A stretch of 64,000 nucleotides of DNA, taken from positions 62,001-126,000 of the forward strand of contig CAJTZL010000002.1 of NCBI GenBank assembly GCA_910583695.1, read 5' to 3'. Shown piece after piece: positions 7,375-14,930 of this stretch (the stretch's first letter is position 1; each line of letters begins with the position of its first letter). Source of the DNA: an uncultured Oscillibacter sp. (GTDB taxonomy: Bacteria; Bacillota; Clostridia; Oscillospirales; Oscillospiraceae). Position numbers and translations under genes: made by a program. The notes under the pieces are model-generated. The model saw only the letters and a program-made list of their open reading frames with translations, searched no databases and had not been told where the DNA came from.

Positions 7375-8835
7375 TTATTTCCTGGAAGCGCTCTCCCGCC
7401 TCAGGAGCTCCCGCGTCACCTCATATACCCGCAGGGTGGAGGCCACGCTCAGCCGCTCCTTGACGGAGTGGACATCGTGGAGCTCCGGGCCGAAGGACAC
7501 CGCATCCAGTCCCGGCAGCTTCTCAATGAACAAGCCGCACTCCAGGCCGCCGTGGGTGGCTTCAATGGTCCCCTGTTTGCCGCAGACCGCCTTGTAGGCA
7601 TCCAGGACCTCCTCCCGCAGGGCGGAATTTCGGTCGTACTGCCAGCCGGGGTAGTTTCCCCGCAGGACGAAGGAACCCCCGCCCAACTCCAGAATGGCTT
7701 TCAGCCGCTGGATCATCATGTCCTTCTGGGTGGCGATGCAGGAGCGGATGGAAACGCCGAAATGCACGCCGTCCTCCCGCAGCTCCATGACTCCCATGTT
7801 CAGAGAGGTCTGCACCAGTCCAGGGAAATCCACGTTCATGGCCTGGACCCCCTGGGGCACCGCCAGCAGCGTCCGGAGAATGTTTTCCGTGGCCTCCGGG
7901 GACAGCGCTCCGTCCAGGGAGGTCTTCTGGCAGGTCAGCACAATGCCGCCGTCACAGCCGGCGTACTCGTTTTTCAGCGCCGCGTCAAACTCCCGGATAA
8001 AGTCCTCGAAGTCCCCCGTCCGGTCCGCCGGAACGGCGGCCTTGGCGTGATTCCGGGAGCAGATCACATTGTCAAACCGTCCGCCCCGGATGTCCGCCAG
8101 CCGCAGACCGGGGACGCGCTCCAGGGCGCCGTACAGCACTCGGCCCATGACTTGGTTGGCAGAGGCCCGGCCCTTGTGAATCTCCCCACCGGAGTGGCCC
8201 CCCAGGAGGCCCTCCAGGGAAATTTCATAGCCCTCCTCTCCGCTCAGCGGCGCTTTCACACCGGGCAGGAAGCCGTCCAGCCGCACGCCTCCGGCGCAGG
8301 AGACGGTAAAGACCCCCTCCTCCTCCGAGTCCAGGTTCACCAGCTTCCGGCCCTTCAGGTCGGAGCAGTCCAGGGCGAAGGCCCCCTCCAGGCCCACCTC
8401 CTCGTCCACAGTGAATACTGCCTCCAGAGGCGGGTGGGGCAGGCTGTCGTCCGCCAGAATCGCCAGAATCATAGCTACGGCAATGCCGTTGTCCCCGCCC
8501 AGAGAGGTTTTGTCCGCCCAGACCCACTCCCCGTCGGTGCGGAGATCCAGGCCCTCCTTCGCCATGTCCTTGGCACAGTCCTCCGTCTTGACGCAGACCA
8601 TGTCGATGTGTCCTTGGAGGATGACCGGGGCGGCTTCCTCGCAGCCGGGGCTGGCATCCTTCCAGATGATGACGTTGTTCAGCCCATCCTGCCGCCAGCG
8701 CAGGCCCAGTTCCTTGGCGAAGCCGACGCAAAGATCGCTGATCTGCCTAGTGTTTCCGCTTCCGTGAGGCACGGCGCAGAGCTTCTCAAAATATTCAAAT
8801 ACCGCCTTCGGCTCCAGGCCGGATAATACTGCCAT
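7375..8835 (-). CDS. pepD: Aminoacyl-histidine dipeptidase (PepD, M20 family)
   Basis: This 486-residue cytoplasmic zinc dipeptidase has the usual length for PepD. Visible M20 landmarks are QGHIDMVCVK (first metal ligands), TSLGGDNGIAVA (bridging Asp), TVDEEVGLEGA (catalytic Glu) and LGGHSGGEIHKGRAS in the lid domain. It hydrolyses Xaa-His and a wide range of other dipeptides. The start has an AAAAGGAGG site. It is a single gene, with a terminator on each side. Confidence 0.95.
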   Translation of the reverse strand: MAVLSGLEPKAVFEYFEKLCAVPHGSGNTRQISDLCVGFAKELGLRWRQDGLNNVIIWKDASPGCEEAAPVILQGHIDMVCVKTEDCAKDMAKEGLDLRTDGEWVWADKTSLGGDNGIAVAMILAILADDSLPHPPLEAVFTVDEEVGLEGAFALDCSDLKGRKLVNLDSEEEGVFTVSCAGGVRLDGFLPGVKAPLSGEEGYEISLEGLLGGHSGGEIHKGRASANQVMGRVLYGALERVPGLRLADIRGGRFDNVICSRNHAKAAVPADRTGDFEDFIREFDAALKNEYAGCDGGIVLTCQKTSLDGALSPEATENILRTLLAVPQGVQAMNVDFPGLVQTSLNMGVMELREDGVHFGVSIRSCIATQKDMMIQRLKAILELGGGSFVLRGNYPGWQYDRNSALREEVLDAYKAVCGKQGTIEATHGGLECGLFIEKLPGLDAVSFGPELHDVHSVKERLSVASTLRVYEVTRELLRRESASRK

Positions 8836-8869
8836 GGGAAGTTCCTCCTTTTCAATCCTTCAAATGAAC

Positions 8870-8898
8870 GACCACCCCGCCCAGAGGCGGGGCGGTCT
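8870..8898 (-). terminator. Terminator after the DUF3798 ABC-importer operon
   Basis: Stem ACCACCCCGCC / GGCGGGGCGGT around CAGA, directly after the DUF6672 gene on the minus strand. A weak U-run follows. Confidence 0.6.
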
Positions 8899-8922
8899 TA
8901 TGGTTTCCCAATGCCGCAGGGC

Positions 8923-9441
8923 TTAAACGCCGCCCAGGCCGTCCTCCAGGCCCAGCTCACCTTCCAGGCCCATATCGCCGCCAAGGCCGAAGTCGTCGCC
9001 CTCGCCGGGCACTCCCTCGTCAAGGGGCTCTTCCGTCACGGCGGGGACAAATTCGGAGTACCATGCCTCCTCGGGCAGACCCGCCAGCAGGGCGGGCAGG
9101 TTGATGACGATGCCATCCACGCTGTAGGGCAGCTTCAGGTCGATCTCGTGAATCTCGGACGCTCCGCCCTTCTCCCGGGTGATCTCCAGAATCATCTTGA
9201 AGTTCTGGCCGATCCAGGTGGACATGCCCCGGTCCCGCTTGGACAGCTTGGCCACGTCCTCACCCTTGACCGTGACCACGACCTTTTCAAAGGCCTTATA
9301 GGTCTGGCCCTGGTAATCCTCCAGGGTCTTGTTGTCGAAATAGACCGTGTGCCCCCGGCCAATGACCATCATGGCCGCGGCGACGCCCACCAGAAACAGC
9401 ACCAGCAGAAGGGAAAAGAGGATTCTTCTTTTTGCTTTCAT
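8923..9441 (-). CDS. DUF6672-type membrane-anchored extracytoplasmic protein
   Basis: The 172-residue protein has a basic start and one hydrophobic segment (about 7-28, ILFSLLLVLFLVGVAAAMMVIG), then a soluble outer domain (VYFDNKTLEDYQGQTYKAFEKVVV) and an acidic Gly/Asp/Glu-rich tail (about 140-172) with repeats of the type G-L-E-G/D. ATGA overlap with the preceding permease shows coupling. I connect it with DUF6672 because of its position with DUF3798 ABC transporters. It may help ligand delivery or complex assembly, but no function is established from sequence. Confidence 0.7.
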   Translation of the reverse strand: MKAKRRILFSLLLVLFLVGVAAAMMVIGRGHTVYFDNKTLEDYQGQTYKAFEKVVVTVKGEDVAKLSKRDRGMSTWIGQNFKMILEITREKGGASEIHEIDLKLPYSVDGIVINLPALLAGLPEEAWYSEFVPAVTEEPLDEGVPGEGDDFGLGGDMGLEGELGLEDGLGGV

Positions 9442-10568
9442 GTCGCATCCTCCTTTTTCATCTGGGCTTCAGCCAGCTCCTGGCCCACCTTGCTCCTCAC
9501 CATGCGCTTCTTGGCCTCATACATAATCAGGGCCAGGGTGATGACGCCGTAGGACAGGAACACGCGGAAGTACTCTCCCACCATGGAGTCACCGGTAATG
9601 AACGCGCCCGCGCCGGGGGCCACAATGAACATCAGGTGGAAGAGAATCACGCCCAGGAAAGCGTTGCCGATACCGGCCTTTTCCACCGACGCGCCGCCCA
9701 CCAGCAGGGCCGCGATGCAGAACATGCCGATCTGGGCGTGTCCAGTGTAAGTGGGCAGGTTGCCGATATTCTGGAGATAAATCACCATACCGAAGCCGGC
9801 GCAGACGGTGGACATCACTACGGAGATGATGCGGGTCCGGTCCACATTGATGCCCGCGGCCTTGGCCACCTCCATATCCTGGCCCACGGCCCGCATGTCC
9901 TGGCCCAGCTTCGTCCGGCGGAACCAGACAATGAACAGGCACAGCAGCGCCACCAGAAGGAAGGTAAACACAGGGATCTTTACGCCCGCAACCCGGATTG
10001 CCAGCAGGTCGTCCAGGCATTGGCGCATGTTCAGCAGGCTCACGGTGTTCCGGATGCCGTAGCCACGGGGCAGCATGATGCTGGAATGCATGATGGGGAC
10101 AATGGCTCCCATGATATACAGCACGATGAGCTGATACCAGCCGTTGATAAAGAAGTTGATGATATAGCTGGTGATCATCTCCCGGCCCTTGGCCATGTTT
10201 TGCAGCGTGCCGCAGATGAAGCCCAGCAGGGCGGAGAAGGGAATGGACAGGATCATCGCCAGCACCACGCCGGGAATCCCCCAGATTTGCCAGTCCGCCA
10301 CCAGAATGACGGCAATCTCCGCACCCATGGCTCCCAGGGTCATGGCGAAGTTCAGTCCCATGCCCGCCATAATGGGGAACAGCAGGCACAGCACCAAAAA
10401 CAGGTTCCGGCCCATGCGGGTGACGATCTCATTCAGCAGATAGCTGGGAGAGAAGCCCGCCATGGGGATGAAGACGGCGCAGATGATGATGAACATGATG
10501 GGCACGGCGTTGTTCTGCACCAGATCCAAGGCCCGCTTTCCCGCGGAGAGGTTCGTTTTCCTGCTCAT
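9438..10568 (-). CDS. ABC transporter permease 2 (BPD_transp_2, sugar/nucleoside type)
   Basis: The start at MSRKTNLSAGKRAL (376 residues) is chosen because its ATG overlaps the stop of permease 1 (ATGA); the longer open frame lies inside permease 1. It has eight to ten membrane segments and the coupling-helix region RAVGQDMEVAKAAGINVDRTR, which matches the RbsC/nucleoside permease class. It pairs with the permease encoded just upstream to form the channel of the DUF3798 importer. Confidence 0.9.
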   Translation of the reverse strand: MSRKTNLSAGKRALDLVQNNAVPIMFIIICAVFIPMAGFSPSYLLNEIVTRMGRNLFLVLCLLFPIMAGMGLNFAMTLGAMGAEIAVILVADWQIWGIPGVVLAMILSIPFSALLGFICGTLQNMAKGREMITSYIINFFINGWYQLIVLYIMGAIVPIMHSSIMLPRGYGIRNTVSLLNMRQCLDDLLAIRVAGVKIPVFTFLLVALLCLFIVWFRRTKLGQDMRAVGQDMEVAKAAGINVDRTRIISVVMSTVCAGFGMVIYLQNIGNLPTYTGHAQIGMFCIAALLVGGASVEKAGIGNAFLGVILFHLMFIVAPGAGAFITGDSMVGEYFRVFLSYGVITLALIMYEAKKRMVRSKVGQELAEAQMKKEDAT

Positions 10569-11656
10569 TTCGCACCCTCCATCTTTCTGGTCAGCGCGTA
10601 CAGGATCATGCCCTGAGAGACAATAATCCGAATGACCTCGCTCATGTCCATATGGATCAGGGAGTTCATCACCGTGGGGGTCATGGTCACAATGCCCTGG
10701 AAGAGAATCGTCCCGATGATGACGTTGGGGATTGTGGCTTTGTTCACCGAGGCGCCGCCGATCAGGATGGCCGCCACGGTGGGCATGGTCAGGTTGTTGG
10801 GGGCGTTGTACAGCTGGATGAAGCCGAAGCCCTGCTGATACATCAGAATGCCCATGGCCCCCAGCCAGGTGGACATGATGACGGAGAGCATCCGGGTCCG
10901 GTCCACGTTGATGCCCGCCGCCCGGGCAAAGGCAGCATTGGAGCCCACCGCCGTCATGGCCGTGCCGGTCTTGGTATGGAGGAAAGCCCACATCAGGAAG
11001 GCCAGCAGCGCAAAGGCGATCAGGGACCCGGTGGGAATCTTGAGTCGCTCCAGCGGGCCCAGGCTGATATGCAGGGCGGCGGCTATTTTGGCAAAATCAA
11101 TCTCCAGGAGCTTGGCCAGCGCCTGATTATAGAAGCCATCCAGAGAGATGGTGGGCCGCAGGCCGTTGCCGGAGAGGCCGTAAACCATGGTGGGACTGCT
11201 ATAGGGCAGCAGAAGCCACATCATGCAGAAAAAGGACATGACGGAAAAGCCCACATAGGTGGCAATCATCATCTCGCCGCCCTTGATGCGGTTCAGCAGC
11301 AGGCCGTAGCCCCCGCCCAGGAGCACCGCAAAGGGGGTGGCGATCAGCACCGCCATTACAAAGCTCATGGGGCCGGTAAAGCCCAGCTGGATGGACAGCG
11401 TGCCGCCCAGGAGGCCGCAGATAATCGCCAGAGGCAGTCCGAAGTTCAATCCGCACCCCGCGTGGATCATGGGCACCATGGCCAGGACCAGCACCGCGTT
11501 CCAGCTGAAGCGGTTGATGATGTTGGTAATCTGGGTGGGCAGATCGACCCCGACGAAGGGGGTCAGGATGAAGAGGACCAGCAAAAACCCGGTAATAATC
11601 AGCCGGGGAAACCCCATCTTTTTCAGCACCGGCGGTAATACATATCCCGTTATCAT
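10565..11656 (-). CDS. ABC transporter permease 1 (BPD_transp_2, sugar/nucleoside type)
   Basis: This 363-residue multi-pass protein has the coupling segment TAVGSNAAFARAAGINVDRTR, parallel to that of permease 2 (both contain ARAAGINVDRTR or KAAGINVDRTR), so the two arose by duplication. It lies 13 bp after the ATPase gene and overlaps permease 2. It belongs to the heterodimeric channel of a BMP/ribose-like importer whose ligand is unknown. Confidence 0.9.
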   Translation of the reverse strand: MITGYVLPPVLKKMGFPRLIITGFLLVLFILTPFVGVDLPTQITNIINRFSWNAVLVLAMVPMIHAGCGLNFGLPLAIICGLLGGTLSIQLGFTGPMSFVMAVLIATPFAVLLGGGYGLLLNRIKGGEMMIATYVGFSVMSFFCMMWLLLPYSSPTMVYGLSGNGLRPTISLDGFYNQALAKLLEIDFAKIAAALHISLGPLERLKIPTGSLIAFALLAFLMWAFLHTKTGTAMTAVGSNAAFARAAGINVDRTRMLSVIMSTWLGAMGILMYQQGFGFIQLYNAPNNLTMPTVAAILIGGASVNKATIPNVIIGTILFQGIVTMTPTVMNSLIHMDMSEVIRIIVSQGMILYALTRKMEGAK

Positions 11657-11669
11657 TTCATTTCCCTCC

Positions 11670-13259
11670 TTACTTGACCTTGCTGACCATCAGCAGGCCG
11701 AACTCCTCGGAGGACGCCGCCGCCGGCAGGATGCCCGCCACCTGTCCGCCGGAAACGATGGCAATGCGATCGCAGGTCTGCCGCAGCTCCTCCAACTCGG
11801 AGGAGATCATCACAACCGTGACACCGCTCTCCCGGTTGAACTTTTTCAGCGCCTCCAGCACCAGGGCTTTGGCGCCCACGTCGATGCCCCGGGTGGGCTC
11901 GGACACAAAGAGGAACTTGGGCTCCAGGGCAAAGGCCTTGGCAAGGCACACCTTCTGCTGGTTGCCGCCGGAGAGCTCCCTGGCCCTCTGCTTGGAGCTG
12001 ATGCATTTGATTTGCAGCTCGTCAATATACTTCTGGGTCACTTGATGAATGCCCTTTTCGTCCCGCCATTTGACAAAGCCGCCCAGCAGCCTTTTCAGGA
12101 ACTTCTCCTGGATCTGCATGGCGGGAAAGGCTACGTTCCACTCCAGGCTCTCGTCCAGCAGGAGGCCCACCTCCCGCCGGTCCTCCGACACGAAAGCCAG
12201 GGAGGAATCCAGGCACTTCCGGGGGTTGTTCAGGGGAATTTCCCGGCCGTTGAACTCCACCCTGCCGCCAGCCTCGTAAAGGCCCATGACGCCGTTGGGG
12301 ATGCCCAGCTTGCCCTGGCCCGCCAGACCGCCGATGCCTAAAATTTCGCCCTCCCGGATATCCAGGCTGACGTCCCGCACCGTCTCGCCGGGCATGTCCA
12401 CCCAGAGATTCTTGATGGACAGAATGGTCCGGCCCCCGTCGTTGGTCCGGGCCTCGCTCACGGCGGCGCTCTGCACGTCCCGGCCCACCATCCATTTGGT
12501 GATGTCCTCCACGCTGGTCTCCCGGGTGGGAACGTCCCGAACCACGTAGCCGTCCCGCATGACCACCACCTTGTCGCACACCGCCAGAATCTCGTGGAGG
12601 CGGTGGGTAATAAAGATGACGGAAATGCCCTGGGCGGCCATACCCCGGATGGATTCCAGCAGGGCCTCCGCCTCCTTCTCCGTCAGCACGGCGGTGGGCT
12701 CGTCCAGAATGAGGAGCTTCAGCTGGTCCTTGCTCAGCTCCCGGGCGATTTCCGTGAACTGCTTGTGGCCCACGGGCATGTCGCTGATGACCATTTTGGC
12801 GTCGATGGAGACACCCATCTTTTCAATGGAGGCGGCGGAGCGCCGGTCCATCTCCTTATAATCCAGCGTGTTCAGGCGGTCGCCGAACACCTCTGAAACA
12901 ATATTCTTTTTGCAGGGCTCCCGATTCAGGAGGATATTTTCCGTGGCGGTGAAACCGGGGATCAGGGAAAACTCCTGATGCACCATGCCGATGCCCGCCT
13001 CCAGCGCGTCGAAAGGAGTATTAAATTCCACTTTTTTGCCGTCAATCAGGATATCGCCGCTGTAGCCGCCGGTCTCCCGGATGACGTCCATGCCGAACAG
13101 GATTTTCATCAAGGTGCTCTTGCCTGCGCCGTTCTCGCCGCACAGGCCCAAGACTTCGCCCTCACCCAAAGTAAAATTGATGTCGGTCAGAACCTGGTTG
13201 CCGAAGAAGTCCTTTTTGATATTCTGCATTTGCAGAAGGGGGTTCACGTTGTTTGTCAT
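11670..13259 (-). CDS. ABC transporter ATP-binding protein, double nucleotide-binding domain
   Basis: The 529-residue protein carries two ABC domains. The first (about 8-250) has Walker A GENGAGKS and Walker B LLILDEPTAVLT, but its signature region reads MPVGHKQFTEIARE, degenerate. The second (about 270-520) has a degenerate Walker A (GGLAGQGKLGI) and an intact LSGGNQQK signature with SEPTRGID. Such asymmetry is normal for RbsA/MglA/BmpB-type importers, where composite sites share intact parts. It powers the two downstream permeases. Confidence 0.93.
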   Translation of the reverse strand: MTNNVNPLLQMQNIKKDFFGNQVLTDINFTLGEGEVLGLCGENGAGKSTLMKILFGMDVIRETGGYSGDILIDGKKVEFNTPFDALEAGIGMVHQEFSLIPGFTATENILLNREPCKKNIVSEVFGDRLNTLDYKEMDRRSAASIEKMGVSIDAKMVISDMPVGHKQFTEIARELSKDQLKLLILDEPTAVLTEKEAEALLESIRGMAAQGISVIFITHRLHEILAVCDKVVVMRDGYVVRDVPTRETSVEDITKWMVGRDVQSAAVSEARTNDGGRTILSIKNLWVDMPGETVRDVSLDIREGEILGIGGLAGQGKLGIPNGVMGLYEAGGRVEFNGREIPLNNPRKCLDSSLAFVSEDRREVGLLLDESLEWNVAFPAMQIQEKFLKRLLGGFVKWRDEKGIHQVTQKYIDELQIKCISSKQRARELSGGNQQKVCLAKAFALEPKFLFVSEPTRGIDVGAKALVLEALKKFNRESGVTVVMISSELEELRQTCDRIAIVSGGQVAGILPAAASSEEFGLLMVSKVK

Positions 13260-13357
13260 ACATCCACCCTATCTCATTTGTTCAATGCGCCCTGCCCAAA
13301 GGGACCGGGCGCTCAGGCGGGGACCTTTGCCGCCTTCCGTGGGATCAAAGCCAGCGC

Positions 13358-13383
13358 GGGGAGGAGGACAGGTCCTCCTCCCC
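13358..13383 (-). terminator. Strong intercistronic hairpin between binding protein and ATPase
   Basis: Perfect 12-bp stem GGGGAGGAGGAC / GTCCTCCTCCCC with a 2-nt loop, between the DUF3798 gene and the ATPase gene. No U-run follows on the minus strand, so it more likely protects the abundant binding-protein message from decay, or attenuates partly, than stops transcription fully. Confidence 0.65.
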
Positions 13384-13409
13384 GTGCGGCAGACAATTCT
13401 AAACTTCGA

Positions 13410-14693
13410 TCAGCTGACGGTGAAATACTTCTCGGGAATCTCCACGTCGGCGTTGCCCATGAAGCGGCCGGGGTCGCCCATGATATAGGTGTCCTGATAG
13501 ATGAGGAACACATTGTCGCTCTTGACTCCGGTGGTGGCGTTGGTGTATCCCGCGCCGTTCCACTGGGCCTTGGGAGAATAGACGTTCAGGGCCGCGGCCA
13601 CAGCGTCCATGTCGGTGATTTCGCTGACTCCGTTGATGACGTTTTTGGCGTGCTCGGCCAGACCCGCAGACAGGGTGTAGCCATAGGAGTAAGCCCAGGT
13701 GCCGAACTTATCGGCAGCGCCCTTCTCCACCAGGGCGGATTCCACCTTGGCCAGAATCTTCTCAAAGTCGCCGGCCTCCTCGGTGAGGTCCAGGCCCAGA
13801 GCGCCGGGATAGCCCATCAGAGGAGAGGGCAGGTCGGCCTCAATGAAGTAGCCGCCGTATTCCACCAACTGCTTCAGCAGGGGCTCGGTGTGCGCGTCGT
13901 TGGTGCAGAAGTAGGCGGCATTTTCGCCGTATTTCTGAACCCAGGCGGGGACGTTCTCCAGGATATAAGCCTGAGCGCCGGGGATGCCCACGTCGGAGGT
14001 CGGGTCGGGAGCGGTCTCCAGAACGAACTCCATGTCGAACTCCTTGCAGGCCTCTTCCATGACGGCCACACGGCGGCTCATGGTCTCATAAGCCATGTGG
14101 CGGGGGAAGGAGATGTGGACAAAGGTATCCGCGCCCAGCTCATGAGCGGTGCGGATGATCAGGTAGCCGCGGGAAACGAAGTCGTTGTTGCACACCAGAT
14201 CGGCGGCAGAGCCGATCTCGGGCAGATCCTCGTGAGCCTCACCGGCGATGCAGAGGATGTCGGGGCGGCGCTCCTTGATCTGGCGGAAGGCCTCGGTGGT
14301 GCCGGGAACGGACTGGTTGACGATGACGGCCTTCATCTGGGGGTCGTCGGACAGGTTGACGATGGTCTGGATCGTGGTTTCCAGCTCCTCGGTGAAGTTG
14401 TCGGGATAGATGGCCAGTGTGACCTTATCCTCGCCGTACTTGGCCTGGAAGGCCTCGGCGCCCCGGCGGTCGTCCTCGGACTGAGAGACGGAGCCGGTGA
14501 CAATGCCGATGTGGTAGTCGCCGATGCCGTCTTCGAGGCTGGCGGCCGCTTCGCCGGAATTGTCTTCCTGCTGGGTCTGGCCGGCATCAGAGGAGCCACC
14601 CTGATCCTGCGCAGGGGTGTTGTCGTTGCCGCCGCAGCCCGCGAGAGCCAAAAGCATCACGAGCGCCAGCAGCATGCTGAAAAACTTCTTCAT
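13410..14693 (-). CDS. DUF3798 family substrate-binding lipoprotein
   Basis: The start MKKFFSMLLALVMLLALAGC gives a lipoprotein signal with lipobox LAGC (Cys19-20) after a GGAGG site. The Ser/Asp/Gln-rich linker to about residue 55 is followed by a two-lobe periplasmic-binding-type fold (GIVTGSVSQSEDDRRGAEAF, about 63-82). Length (427 residues) fits DUF3798. It captures the ligand outside the membrane for the downstream ABC importer. DUF3798 ligands are not established; resemblance to Med/BMP binding proteins makes a nucleoside or sugar possible. Confidence 0.88.
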   Translation of the reverse strand: MKKFFSMLLALVMLLALAGCGGNDNTPAQDQGGSSDAGQTQQEDNSGEAAASLEDGIGDYHIGIVTGSVSQSEDDRRGAEAFQAKYGEDKVTLAIYPDNFTEELETTIQTIVNLSDDPQMKAVIVNQSVPGTTEAFRQIKERRPDILCIAGEAHEDLPEIGSAADLVCNNDFVSRGYLIIRTAHELGADTFVHISFPRHMAYETMSRRVAVMEEACKEFDMEFVLETAPDPTSDVGIPGAQAYILENVPAWVQKYGENAAYFCTNDAHTEPLLKQLVEYGGYFIEADLPSPLMGYPGALGLDLTEEAGDFEKILAKVESALVEKGAADKFGTWAYSYGYTLSAGLAEHAKNVINGVSEITDMDAVAAALNVYSPKAQWNGAGYTNATTGVKSDNVFLIYQDTYIMGDPGRFMGNADVEIPEKYFTVS

Positions 14694-14743
14694 TGCAAAC
14701 CTCCAAAAATTTTTGTGTCTTCCGGGCGTATTCAATCCATCCT

Positions 14744-14786
14744 CATGGTTTGGTTCCAAACCATGAAAAAAAGGCGTACGCCTTTT
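14744..14786. promoter_or_regulatory. Two adjacent palindromes in the leader of the DUF3798 operon
   Basis: CATGGTTTGG-TT-CCAAACCATG (14744-14765) has perfect 10-bp arms, and AAAGGCGTACGCCTTT (14771-14786) is a perfect 16-bp palindrome followed on the minus strand by more T. They sit between the promoter and the ribosome site, with the second at about +5 to +20. They could be operators, or the second could be an early attenuator. Confidence 0.6.
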
Positions 14787-14797
14787 GAACGCTATCT

Positions 14798-14825
14798 ATT
14801 GTAGCAAAAATCCTGATTTTGTCAA
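14798..14825 (-). promoter_or_regulatory. Promoter of the DUF3798 ABC-importer operon
   Basis: Minus-strand TTGACA (14820-14825) and TACAAT (14798-14803) with a 16-bp spacer, 105 bp upstream of the lipoprotein start. Confidence 0.75.
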
Positions 14826-14865
14826 CCTCAATTTCTTTATTTGACATATTTTCGGGAAGGCTCCA

Positions 14866-14898
14866 CAAAAAAGCCCCTGCGGATAACTCCGCAGGGGC
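14866..14898 (-). terminator. Rho-independent terminator of the chemoreceptor gene
   Basis: Perfect 11-bp stem GCCCCTGCGGA / TCCGCAGGGGC with a 4-nt loop (14873-14898), followed on the minus strand by TTTTTT. Confidence 0.88.
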
Positions 14899-14930
14899 CT
14901 CGTTTGGCCGGTTCTGCCGTCCGGGACCGC

